Shown here piece after piece: positions 1 to 6,304 of a stretch of 23,664 bases of DNA. Location: NCBI GenBank assembly GCA_009782405.1, contig WRJC01000048.1:1-23664 (forward strand). The letters run 5' to 3'. The position numbers were made by a program, and so were the translations under genes. Source of the DNA: Oscillospiraceae bacterium (GTDB lineage: Bacteria; Bacillota_A; Clostridia; Oscillospirales; WRJC01). Positions within the stretch are counted from its first letter, which is position 1; every line of letters starts with the position of its first letter. The notes beneath the pieces were generated by a model. The model was not told the DNA's origin and made no database searches. It saw only the letters and a list, made by a program, of their open reading frames with translations.

Positions 1-408
1 TGTGTCGTCAAACTCTACTATGCCTTCAAGCAGATACCGTGCGTCACGGTTGCCCATCGCGCTGCGCAGCTTTTGCAGTAACAGCCATGCGCTTTTGTAT
101 CGGATTTTCAATACGCCGGACAGATATGTTGCCGATGAACCCCGTTTGTCCGTCGCCACCAAAAAGATTGCCCAAAACCATACTTTGATTGGCAGCCGCG
201 TATGTTCCATCACCGTCCCCGCTGTTACTGACGCCTGATGGCGACAATATTTATCCTTACACTGATATACTTTCTTCTTTTCGTGGTACCCATACTCTTT
301 ACAACCGCATTTCGGGCACTCGAATCCTTCCGGCCATCTCATGCTAAACAGTCTTGCCCGGCACGATTCCTCGCTCGGAAACATCTCGCAAAATTCGTCA
401 AAACTCAC
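1..408 (-). CDS. IS1595-family transposase, N-terminal part (cut by window edge)
   Basis: The minus-strand frame is open for 136 codons from GTG at 408 and continues beyond the window. The protein opens with VSFDEFCEMFPSEESCRARL, followed by RWPEGFECPKCGC, the zinc ribbon that starts IS1595/ISXO2-type transposases (Cys31, Cys34, Cys50, Cys55). It then reads TAGTVMEHTRLPIKVWFWAI and continues to GIVEFDD, where the first acidic residue of the DDE/DDN catalytic triad is expected (about residue 134). The family moves DNA by cut-and-paste and makes short target duplications. A second in-frame GTG at 429 is possible, but the start at 408 gives the usual family N-terminus. The catalytic domain lies outside the window, so whether the element is intact cannot be judged. 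It lies just downstream of the acyl-carrier-like gene on the same strand. Confidence 0.88.
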   Translation of the reverse strand, partial: MSFDEFCEMFPSEESCRARLFSMRWPEGFECPKCGCKEYGYHEKKKVYQCKDKYCRHQASVTAGTVMEHTRLPIKVWFWAIFLVATDKRGSSATYLSGVLKIRYKSAWLLLQKLRSAMGNRDARYLLEGIVEFDDT

Positions 409-461
409 GCTTTTCTCTTTTCGCTTCACGCTTTTCTCTCTCTTTCGTATCTTTTTCCTAC

Positions 462-490
462 ATTATATCATTTTTTGTTACATATTTCAA
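462..490 (-). promoter_or_regulatory. Sigma-A promoter of the IS1595 transposase
   Basis: On the minus strand TTGAAA (485-490) and TATAAT (462-467) are separated by exactly 17 bp. The -10 is perfect and lies about 50 bp before the transposase start. The element's outer end must lie between this promoter and the end of the acyl-carrier gene at 557, but I could not define the terminal inverted repeat because the other end is outside the window. Confidence 0.65.
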
Positions 491-556
491 GTGTTTTCAT
501 CGCGGAACTATAGGGATATGCACATTATTAAATTGTTCATCCATTAATTTGAATTT

Positions 557-811
557 TTAATTTTTATAATTATCTTCTAAAAAACTAAAAACTTTATTTG
601 AAAAACCATTTGCCGATGAGAGTAAATCATAATCTAAAAAATCGTCTGATAATTCAAATTTTAACTTTTCTTCAATTCGAACAATAAAATCAATAAATTG
701 CAAAGAATCCCCTACATAATCTCTTATATCGAAATCATTGCCATCTTTTTCGAATATTAAATATCCCATTTCCTCTAATATAACTTCTATGATTTTGTAT
801 ATTTTTTCCAT
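557..811 (-). CDS. Acyl carrier-like protein of a peptide maturation system
   Basis: An 84-residue acidic helical protein with the acyl-carrier signature GDSLQFIDFIVRIEEKL. The Ser of Asp-Ser-Leu (about residue 36) is where 4'-phosphopantetheine would be attached. The start ATG at 811 follows GGAGG by about 11 bases. It resembles the small acyl carrier-related proteins found beside radical SAM maturases in clostridial Cys-rich peptide clusters more than FabF-pathway ACPs: it is short, has Phe/Ile around the carrier helix, and lies downstream of a radical SAM/SPASM gene on the same strand with no fatty-acid genes nearby. What it carries is unknown. It could tether an intermediate for the adjacent enzyme or serve a lost synthetase. 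The carrier fold is fairly certain; the pathway is inferred. Confidence 0.72.
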   Translation of the reverse strand: MEKIYKIIEVILEEMGYLIFEKDGNDFDIRDYVGDSLQFIDFIVRIEEKLKFELSDDFLDYDLLSSANGFSNKVFSFLEDNYKN

Positions 812-832
812 ATATATTGAATGTTCCTCCGT

Positions 833-898
833 TTACAAAATAAGTGGTTCTGTGTGTTTTTCATATAAATTTACCAAAACACCAGTATCTATAGGGGG
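833..898 (-). pseudogene. Possible 3' remnant of a gene between maturase and carrier genes
   Basis: Directly upstream of the acyl-carrier ribosome binding site is a short open stretch with no start, reading IDTGVLVNLYEKHTEPLIL before TAA at 833-835. The reading frame is closed upstream by TAA at 899-901, next to the hairpin-bearing segment. It looks like the tail of a protein once encoded between the radical SAM gene and the carrier gene. With only about 20 residues, chance cannot be excluded. Confidence 0.25.
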
Positions 899-1048
899 TT
901 AATGTCGAGGCCGTCAGCCATATGCCACCGTCTGCATATTTGAATGTTTGAAATGAATGAGCACACGCGGCGAAACTGCGAGGTATCACAGTTATTTGGT
1001 AGATTAGTTACTTCGCGGCAAGACCGCGAGGAATTGAAGCCGAATGGA
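899..1048. other. Non-coding segment with two similar GC-rich hairpin units
   Basis: In otherwise A+T-rich DNA this segment holds two related units about 48 bp apart: GCGGCGAAACTGCGAGG (967-983) and GCGGCAAGACCGCGAGG (1015-1031). The second extends to an 8-bp stem, CTTCGCGG with CCGCGAGG around CAAGA, including one G-T pair. It lies just past the radical SAM stop codon and could stabilise the 3' end of the message or terminate weakly; no T-tract follows. The base composition differs from both neighbours, suggesting inserted repeat-type DNA. Confidence 0.4.
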
Positions 1049-2413
1049 TTAAAAATTAATAATTTTGAAATCTAATTTGTTAGATAAAAATAACATATAA
1101 TTTTTTAAATTTTTCTTTAAAGCAGAAGAAGAGCATTTGTCCTCAAATATATCGAAATTTGATTTTAAAGGACAAGAAGCATTATAGCAACACGGAAAAT
1201 AAAAACATGATTTACATTCCTGTTTTTCGATGTTTTTTATATACCATTTGTTGTGTAAATCTTCATCTATCGTAGTATCTCCATTCGAAAGAATTTTGCC
1301 TAAATGATTTTCTTTAGGGTTAAAATGGATCGTACATTTATATATACTTAGGTCTGATCCTATTGTAAACGAATTTTTTGAAGCAGCATAACAAACCAAA
1401 TTCATTGGTATAAAAGCTTTCAACGCATCTGCAAAATTAATCAATTTATCTTCATATAAATGTCTCGATGAAAGCCCTTCATAAATAGTATCGCCATCCA
1501 CCAATTTATCGGTAATATCATTAATTTTTTCTCCCCCGAAATTACCTGTTATTGCAAAACGTATTTCAAAACGTTTATCCTCACCGAAAGACAATTTATA
1601 AAACCGCAAAAATTCATCTAAATTTTCCAATATTTCTTTTGTTACGTTAATCCTTATAGTTATCAAAGCCAATTTGTATTGCGGGCTATTTTTGATATAC
1701 AAAAGATTTTCAACTATTTTGTCGAATGTCCCAGATCCATCAAGTTTAATTCTCTGTTTGTCGTGCTGTTCTCTAAATCCATCAAGTGTTATTTGATAAC
1801 TATATATCCTCATCTTATATAATTTATCGAATGTCCCTGCATTCAAGTTATACGCATTAGTTGTCATATTTGCTGAATATCCTATTTTTTTGTTGGAACA
1901 AATTGTCATCACGTTTTTTGTTATGTATTCCACGACATCAAAAGCTTCGAGAGGTTCTCCGCCAAACCAAGATATATGTATTCTTGATGAATGCGAAGTC
2001 CTTTTTTGTATGAATTTTAACAGAGCTTTTTGGTCATCTACAGTCATTTTACCTTTTTCAAATAATTCATAACAATATTTGCAACGAAAATTACATTGTT
2101 CTGTGGGCATCACAATGAGCGAAAGTGTATCAGCCATCGAATTGTTGTAATATAATGACTGCACTCTTAAATATTCGTCAACATTACTATTCACTAAAAA
2201 TCCCCTGTTATATAAATCGCCAATATAACTTTTATTTTCATCTAAAATTATATTTTCAGATCCCATTACTATATTATATTTATCAACATTATTTTTCAAT
2301 ACTTTACTAAAACTATTTTGTCCTCGTGAAAAATTACACAAAAGCAAGTTTCCATCTTGATCGACGCACGAATAATTAAATTTTGATACTTTAAGCAAAT
2401 CATCCGCTGGCAT
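1049..2413 (-). CDS. Radical SAM/SPASM peptide maturase (CcpM-like)
   Basis: A 454-residue enzyme with an N-terminal recognition-type region (1-95), a radical SAM core starting with EQCNFRCKYCYE (Cys107, Cys111, Cys114, CX3CX2C) that binds the SAM-cleaving 4Fe-4S cluster, and the SAM-binding WFGGEPL (149-155). The C-terminal SPASM domain has Cys341, Cys360, Cys400, Cys403, Cys408, Cys409, Cys414 and Cys427, enough for two auxiliary clusters. Such enzymes install crosslinks (often thioether or C-C) in ribosomally made peptides. ATG at 2413 follows GGGAGG at ideal spacing. The best family guess is the clostridial Cys-rich-peptide maturase group, because an acyl-carrier-like gene follows. No Cys-rich precursor peptide was found nearby, so the substrate is unknown. 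The gene is very A+T-rich compared with the 6-18 kb region, suggesting transfer. Confidence 0.85.
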   Translation of the reverse strand: MPADDLLKVSKFNYSCVDQDGNLLLCNFSRGQNSFSKVLKNNVDKYNIVMGSENIILDENKSYIGDLYNRGFLVNSNVDEYLRVQSLYYNNSMADTLSLIVMPTEQCNFRCKYCYELFEKGKMTVDDQKALLKFIQKRTSHSSRIHISWFGGEPLEAFDVVEYITKNVMTICSNKKIGYSANMTTNAYNLNAGTFDKLYKMRIYSYQITLDGFREQHDKQRIKLDGSGTFDKIVENLLYIKNSPQYKLALITIRINVTKEILENLDEFLRFYKLSFGEDKRFEIRFAITGNFGGEKINDITDKLVDGDTIYEGLSSRHLYEDKLINFADALKAFIPMNLVCYAASKNSFTIGSDLSIYKCTIHFNPKENHLGKILSNGDTTIDEDLHNKWYIKNIEKQECKSCFYFPCCYNASCPLKSNFDIFEDKCSSSALKKNLKNYMLFLSNKLDFKIINF

Positions 2414-2470
2414 ATATAAACCTCCCGCTTTTTTATAAAATTTATCGATTTTGACATACTGCGTTCCAAT

Positions 2471-2665
2471 TTATGGATCTTTAATGTTGCAATATAGGTC
2501 TGTCTTACAGCCCTTGATTATAAATTTTTTTATCAGCGGCACATACCTGTCTACTATGCTATTGTCCGACAAAACGGGTGTCTTCGTCATTTTCAGGTAC
2601 TTTATCACCGTCGGCTGGCATATTTTCATGATCCTTGATATTTCACTATTGTTCTTGCCGCCTGA
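2471..2665 (-). pseudogene. Transposase-like helix-turn-helix gene remnant
   Basis: This minus-strand stretch between stop codons has no proper start. It reads GKNNSEISRIMKICQPTVIK, a typical helix-turn-helix of IS elements, then VDRYVPLIKKFIIKGCKTDL before TAA at 2471-2473. The order 'helix-turn-helix, linker, D-Y-x-P-L-I' recalls the DNA-binding parts of ISL3- or IS21-type transposases. No catalytic residues remain. Together with the cut loaP-like gene it overlaps, it marks an old insertion followed by decay. The exact IS family is uncertain. Confidence 0.45.
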
Positions 2666-2751
2666 TTATGACCAAGCATCCATACATTCGATATCTCATC
2701 CACGACTTTTTGCTCGCATCCCGTTTTGACGAACAAGGCATACCAAGCCAC
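2626..2751 (-). pseudogene. Truncated NusG/LoaP-type antiterminator start
   Basis: A GTG at 2751, preceded at good spacing by GAGGAGGAA, opens a frame beginning VAWYALFVKTGCEQKVVDEI, the unmistakable first strand and helix of the NusG N-terminal domain. The form W-Y-A-L-F-V-K-T-G is that of specialised NusG paralogues such as LoaP rather than housekeeping NusG. After about 21 residues the similarity stops and the frame runs on to a stop after 41 codons, where it enters the transposase-like remnant. LoaP proteins normally prevent termination inside long natural-product operons. The gene is dead unless the fragment does something unexpected. Its intact ribosome binding site suggests fairly recent disruption. 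Confidence 0.6.
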
Positions 2752-2947
2752 GGCAATTTCCTCCTCAAATTCCAAGGGCACAGCTTCGCCTTTTCGCTTG
2801 TCCCCCCGAATCCATCACAGGACGCGCTACCTTTCGTCGATGTATGATCCTCGCATCCGCCGCCAAGCCCTACCATGTAAAGGTTCTGCCAAGTGCTTTA
2901 AATCATCGAGTGAAACAACGCAATATCTGTTTTTTCACCGAACAATT
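2666..2947 (-). other. Gap between agrB and the accessory patch
   Basis: Apart from the loaP-like fragment (up to 2751), I see no gene here. The 2752-2897 part is fairly G-rich on the minus strand and could fold, for example GTCC/GGAC arms around 2806-2828. It may be the leader of the former loaP-like gene. A 17-codon ORF (2898-2951) overlaps the agrB stop as ATGA but has no recognisable content. Confidence 0.3.
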
Positions 2948-3511
2948 TCATTTCTTCTTTTTCCCCAAGGCAACCGTCAACGCCACAAAACTCACGGAAA
3001 CGACTACACAAACGGCGATAAATATCAAACCCAAAGCCAACAACAAACATATCAACCCAATTTCTGCCAGCAATATAATCCTTGCCCGTTTCTTGAACAC
3101 TTTCGTCTCCATCGCGTCGAGTGGTTTGTTTTCGTCTCCAACTGGGGCAAACATGAATATCGTCGCTCCCGAAACGGACGCCATAATAAAAAGCAATGCG
3201 CTGTTGCAAGGGAGATATTTCATGATCGCCAATACGCATGCCGTCGAGATCACCGAAAAGATGTAACATCTCAAAGGAGTCCTTGCGTGATACCCACCTG
3301 CATACGACCGCAGGGGAATATACAATGCCATAAACAAGAGGCTTTGCCAGACCATGCCGAAGATAAAGCCTATACCCAAAGTCGTCGCCACATTTAAAAA
3401 CATATTCCCAATATATTTTCGCCCAAATTCGTATATCTCTTTATCTTCGGCATTTATCGTCCCGTTTGCGACCAACCCGGCCACTATTTTGTCAAACATG
3501 CTGCCGTTCAT
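2948..3511 (-). CDS. agrB: AgrB-type autoinducer-processing membrane peptidase
   Basis: A 187-residue membrane protein that cleaves and cyclises the AgrD precursor. The catalytic Arg68, His75 and Cys82 appear in IPLRSYAGGYHARTPLRC with the same seven-residue spacing as Arg70/His77/Cys84 of Staphylococcus aureus AgrB. Downstream comes FAPVGDENKPL, the conserved loop of the family, with hydrophobic membrane segments around it and a lysine-rich tail. I chose ATG at 3511, although the frame is open to 3574, because it overlaps the agrD stop as TGATG, which couples translation, and gives the family's usual length. It lies directly after agrD and shares its promoter. The reaction and partners are well known for the family; only the substrate peptide is specific here. 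Confidence 0.93.
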   Translation of the reverse strand: MNGSMFDKIVAGLVANGTINAEDKEIYEFGRKYIGNMFLNVATTLGIGFIFGMVWQSLLFMALYIPLRSYAGGYHARTPLRCYIFSVISTACVLAIMKYLPCNSALLFIMASVSGATIFMFAPVGDENKPLDAMETKVFKKRARIILLAEIGLICLLLALGLIFIAVCVVVSVSFVALTVALGKKKK

Positions 3512-3657
3512 CAAAATCTGCGCAATTTTTTTGCGTTCTGCGGCACCTCGGGCTGATGGAATAAATACCGGCAAGTCGAATTGACATTTAAAACAGTCGC
3601 CATCAACGCCAAGCAGGCAATCATGCCGCTTATCTTGCTCAAAATTTTACTTTTCAT
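3511..3657 (-). CDS. agrD: AgrD cyclic-lactone/thiolactone autoinducer precursor
   Basis: A 48-codon gene: ATG at 3657 with GGAGG 6-10 bases upstream, TGA at 3511-3513 overlapping the agrB start. The peptide has the AgrD plan: a basic amphipathic/hydrophobic leader (MKSKILSKISGMIACLALMA), a core VNSTCRYLF and a charged tail beginning HQPEVPQNAKKL. The tail matches the conserved acidic/Pro-x-Val-Pro motif that follows the ring in AgrD proteins. By analogy with S. aureus, AgrB would cut after Phe33 and join its carboxylate to Cys29, giving a five-residue ring Cys-Arg-Tyr-Leu-Phe with an N-terminal tail whose length depends on the second cleavage. This is the signal that AgrC should sense. The ring residues are my inference; the identity is clear. 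Confidence 0.93.
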   Translation of the reverse strand: MKSKILSKISGMIACLALMATVLNVNSTCRYLFHQPEVPQNAKKLRRF

Positions 3658-3708
3658 GCGAGAACCTCCTACACGAAATTTTCAACGATTATGCTTTATT
3701 TTGATGAT

Positions 3709-3737
3709 AGTATATCACAAAAAATTACGCTTATCCA
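3709..3737 (-). promoter_or_regulatory. Promoter of agrD-agrB
   Basis: On the minus strand TGGATA (3732-3737) and TATACT (3709-3714) are 17 bp apart; the -10 is preceded by TG in extended form (TGATATACT). The poor -35 is what is expected of a promoter that needs an activator such as AgrA. It lies about 50 bp before the agrD start. Confidence 0.55.
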
Positions 3738-3755
3738 TAGGTATGTAATAACTTA

Positions 3756-3782
3756 CAGTTTCGATGTCATGAAATAAAACTG
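3756..3782. promoter_or_regulatory. Candidate AgrA (LytTR) binding element
   Basis: CAGTTT (3756-3761) and AAACTG (3777-3782) form a perfect inverted pair with centres 21 bp apart, two helical turns. It is placed just upstream of the weak -35 of the agrD promoter. The plus-strand half reads TTACAGTTTC, close to the ACAGTT core that AgrA-type LytTR domains recognise. Classical AgrA sites are direct repeats, so the inverted layout is a deviation. Function is inferred. Confidence 0.42.
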
Positions 3783-3799
3783 CCGTATTTTTGCGCGGC

Positions 3800-3837
3800 A
3801 AATCCACGCTTTCCTTTAGGCAGGAAAACGTGGATTT
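3800..3837 (-). terminator. Strong hairpin after agrC
   Basis: A 15-bp stem, AAATCCACGCTTTCC paired with GGAAAACGTGGATTT (one G-T pair), with loop TTTAGGCA, 16 bp past the agrC stop. On the minus strand no T-run follows directly, so it may separate agrAC from agrDB only partly or protect the 3' end of the agrAC message. Confidence 0.5.
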
Positions 3838-3852
3838 TACAACATTTGGAAA

Positions 3853-5136
3853 TCATATGGCATTGTCAATGAAAATTTTTACCGAAAACAAAGATTCCGT
3901 GTAGGATATATTCATTGCGCCGTCATATTTCGCCAAAGCGCCGCTGACGCTCAGCAGACCCAATCCATGGTTTGTTTTGTCCGGGTGCGTGGTTTTGTAT
4001 TTTTCGCCTTCCACAATCACGTTCCCGTCAAAAGTATTTTCTATGTGTATATACAAAGAGCTTTTTTCAAAATAGATATTTATCTGGATTTTTTTGGCGT
4101 TTTTTGATTTCGAGGCCGCCTCTATCGCGTTGTCCAAAAGGTTGCCCAATATTATGCTCATGTCAAAAGGCGATATGCCTAACGAAGGGGGCACCTTTAT
4201 TTTTTTTTCGATTTCGATCCCTTTGGCGACCGCTTCCCGCAATTTGTAATTTACGATGCTGTCGATAACCACGTTGCCGCTTTTTGAATATTCCCCGAAA
4301 CCCTCGCTTGATTTAATAAAATTATTTGCATATTCCCTTATGTGGTCATTGTCGGCGGCCATTGATTTTATTGATATCATATGGTTGTTTAGATCGTGAT
4401 TCATCATCCTGATATCGTTTTGCGATTGCTGCATGATTTCCAGCTGCCTGACATAAAAGTTGTTTTGTTTTTCCAATAATTTGTGTTCCAGTTCCTTCTG
4501 ATAATTTTTATTCAAAATGTCATATATATACACGGCAAGTATATTTATGGCCAGCACGGCGGCGATCCCAAAAGCCGTATAGATATTGTTGTATTTGATC
4601 CTTTCATCCGCCAACGCGATGGAAGCATATATACTGCATATAAAAATCGCGGCCAAAGCGAGTAGATACGGCAAAGATATTTTGTTGTCCGTTTTTTTGA
4701 TGTTCTTTAAATTGCCTAACAGAGCAACGATGAAACAAAACAATATGCTTGATGCAATATATACGGTTATATCTATTATGTCGGCATTGCCCTGTTCCGG
4801 TATGAACGAAACGAGGGCAAAATACACGATGCTTTCCGTCGCCATGCTTATGAGATAAACGGCAACCGTCGCAATCAGCTTTTTGAAAACGGAGGATACG
4901 TAATTGAATGTAAGCAAAAAAAACAGGATTATATTCGTCAACAAATTGACGACAGGATTTCCCATAATCAGATACAGCCCGCTGTTTATCAGCAGATACG
5001 CGACAAAAAGCATGATTATTGTTTTTTTCGAGACCCTGCTTTTGTCGAAAAAGACATCCATGGATTTGTATGTGCCGTAAACCGAGAGAGCGTTGCACAG
5101 TAAATATATGACATCGTGAAATGCCGCATGCGACAT
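3853..5136 (-). CDS. agrC: AgrC-type receptor histidine kinase
   Basis: A 427-residue GHKL-family sensor kinase. The first 205 residues hold about six hydrophobic segments, the membrane sensor that should bind the AgrD-derived peptide. A coiled linker (210-240) leads to the phospho-acceptor box MMNHDLNNHMISI with His247, the N box GNLLDNAIEAA (Asn332, Asn336) and the G box HGLGLLSVSG (390-399). It follows agrA by one base; its ribosome binding site GGGGG is inside the end of agrA. It ends before a strong hairpin, after which agrD-agrB begin from their own promoter. Ligand identity rests on gene order: the next gene on the strand is agrD. Kinase class and catalytic residues are seen directly. 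Confidence 0.92.
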   Translation of the reverse strand: MSHAAFHDVIYLLCNALSVYGTYKSMDVFFDKSRVSKKTIIMLFVAYLLINSGLYLIMGNPVVNLLTNIILFFLLTFNYVSSVFKKLIATVAVYLISMATESIVYFALVSFIPEQGNADIIDITVYIASSILFCFIVALLGNLKNIKKTDNKISLPYLLALAAIFICSIYASIALADERIKYNNIYTAFGIAAVLAINILAVYIYDILNKNYQKELEHKLLEKQNNFYVRQLEIMQQSQNDIRMMNHDLNNHMISIKSMAADNDHIREYANNFIKSSEGFGEYSKSGNVVIDSIVNYKLREAVAKGIEIEKKIKVPPSLGISPFDMSIILGNLLDNAIEAASKSKNAKKIQINIYFEKSSLYIHIENTFDGNVIVEGEKYKTTHPDKTNHGLGLLSVSGALAKYDGAMNISYTESLFSVKIFIDNAI

Positions 5137-5137
5137 A

Positions 5138-5881
5138 TTATTTTTCCCCCATTTTTCCCATGCGCATGGCGCGGACTGTTTTTCTGTACGCTTGGGCTAT
5201 ATACAGCGCTTCCCCGTTGACCAATGTCAATTTGTCATACTCAAATTTTGCCACGCCATGATAATTCACCAAAAAAGCCCGATGCACAAAGAAAAAATCC
5301 GACTTTTCCAGTTGCCTGCCGATCTCCGATATTTTCCCGTAGAACACATTGTTTTCGATGTTTCTTTTCAAGGTGTGCACTTCCACTTTTCTTCCGAGGC
5401 TGCAAAAATATAGGATTTTGTACAAATCAATTTCATATTTTGCGTTTCCAATCTGATATTCGAACGGCTTGTTTTGTTTGCTTATCAATTTCGCTATCGC
5501 CATGACTATATCTTCGATTTCCCCGTAAACGAACTTATGCTCCGGTGATTTGACGATGAAGTCAAACGGGTGGGTTTTGAACAGTTCCAAGGCGTATTCC
5601 GCATAGCTTGAAACATATACCAATTTCGTTTCCTTGAAAAACTCGTTTTTTATGGCGTTCCCGATATATACTCCATTTTTCTCTTCCGATAGCTCTATGT
5701 CTAAAAAAACCGCATCGAAATCCTGGTCGGTTTCGACGAAATGCCTATGGAATTCCTCCCCGGAAGTGAAAATCGACACCTCGAATTCGCAATCGTTGGA
5801 CTCGGCTATCTGCCCCAACACATCTTCCAGATCATCGCATATTGATCTGTCGTCGTCACATATCGCTATTTTCAGTATCAT
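5138..5881 (-). CDS. agrA: AgrA-type LytTR response regulator
   Basis: A 247-residue regulator with an N-terminal receiver (acidic cluster CDDD at 8-11, phospho-acceptor Asp61 in FLDIEL, Ser91-Ser92, Lys111) and a C-terminal LytTR DNA-binding domain (about 140-240; the FFFVHRAFLVNYHGVAKF segment is typical). Phosphorylated by AgrC, it should activate agrD-agrB and targets elsewhere. One oddity is that conserved Lys111 is followed by Ser, not the usual Pro. The gene is the first of the agrA-agrC operon and has a good sigma-A promoter, so the sensor pair is probably made constitutively, unlike the pheromone genes. The ATG at 5881 has only weak Shine-Dalgarno pairing (TGGGGTG). Confidence 0.92.
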   Translation of the reverse strand: MILKIAICDDDRSICDDLEDVLGQIAESNDCEFEVSIFTSGEEFHRHFVETDQDFDAVFLDIELSEEKNGVYIGNAIKNEFFKETKLVYVSSYAEYALELFKTHPFDFIVKSPEHKFVYGEIEDIVMAIAKLISKQNKPFEYQIGNAKYEIDLYKILYFCSLGRKVEVHTLKRNIENNVFYGKISEIGRQLEKSDFFFVHRAFLVNYHGVAKFEYDKLTLVNGEALYIAQAYRKTVRAMRMGKMGEK

Positions 5882-5914
5882 AATGGCACCCCATTACAGT
5901 AATTTCACGTTTTT

Positions 5915-5943
5915 ATTGTAATATATTTGATTCGTTTTGTCAA
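5915..5943 (-). promoter_or_regulatory. Promoter of agrA-agrC
   Basis: On the minus strand a perfect TTGACA (5938-5943) and TACAAT (5915-5920) have a 17-bp spacer. An 11-bp palindrome ATTTGCCAAAT (5947-5957) lies immediately upstream of the -35 and could be an operator. Confidence 0.78.
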
Positions 5944-6300
5944 GAAATTTGCCAAATGTTTAAAAATTTTCACGATATATCAACCTATCAAAATGGCGCA
6001 CGCTCATCTTGCCCGGCGATTGCTTGCCAAAACAAGCGGAGCAATTGCTTTTTCGGATTAATGTAACAATTCAAGGGGGGAAAATTCAAAAAGAAAAAAA
6101 GTATTGACGAAAAGCGGCGTTTGGGGTATTGTTTTCCAGAGCCGAACTCGAATCCATCAAGTCAAATACTAAAATTTTCATGTAGGCATATTTTGTAGGT
6201 ATATTTTTTTCATCACCGTTTTTCCGCCTTTTCCTCTTTTTTCGTTTCCCAACTGGCAAACTCGGGATCTATCACAATAACCAAATTATGTCAATGCGCC
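5944..6300. other. Intergenic region between agr and the SLH gene
   Basis: No protein gene is visible. The region contains a nested inverted repeat, ATTGCT...AGCAAT with an inner GCTTG/CAAGC (6019-6050), followed by TTTTT on the plus strand. It also has an A-rich tract and a plausible plus-strand promoter (6104-6132). Short plus-strand frames lack usable starts; for example, ATG at 6179 is followed at once by TAG. Confidence 0.4.
6104..6132 (+). promoter_or_regulatory. Possible plus-strand promoter with no gene behind it
   Basis: TTGACG (6104-6109) and TATTGT (6127-6132) are 17 bp apart. The next structure downstream is the bidirectional terminator at 6305-6331, so it could drive a transcript of roughly 190 bases without a coding sequence. 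Unproven. Confidence 0.3.
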
Positions 6301-6304
6301 AAAA

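Noticed and set aside
508..897. CTATAGGG present at both 508 and 890, 8 bp like an IS1595 target duplication
   Set aside because: The intervening DNA is the acyl-carrier gene, not an IS element, so the repeats cannot flank an insertion; probably chance.
953..1075. 40-codon plus-strand ORF across the hairpin segment
   Set aside because: It has no ribosome binding site, overlaps the end of the radical SAM gene, and its codons are dictated by the hairpin repeats.
2752..2870. Possible riboswitch (a stretch near 2805-2845 loosely recalls c-di-GMP-I aptamers)
   Set aside because: Only the GGTAGCG-like part matches; the other conserved half of the aptamer and a proper pairing scheme are missing. 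More likely the leader of the dead loaP-like gene.
2898..2951. 17-codon ORF overlapping the agrB stop as ATGA
   Set aside because: Coupling geometry is good, but the peptide (MKLFGEKTDIALFHSMI) has no Cys, no AgrD features and no known counterpart.
2726..3397. 223-codon plus-strand ORF across agrB
   Set aside because: It is antisense to agrB, whose catalytic residues are exact. Its composition (long runs of Gln, Arg and His) is that of a shadow frame, and it lacks a ribosome binding site.
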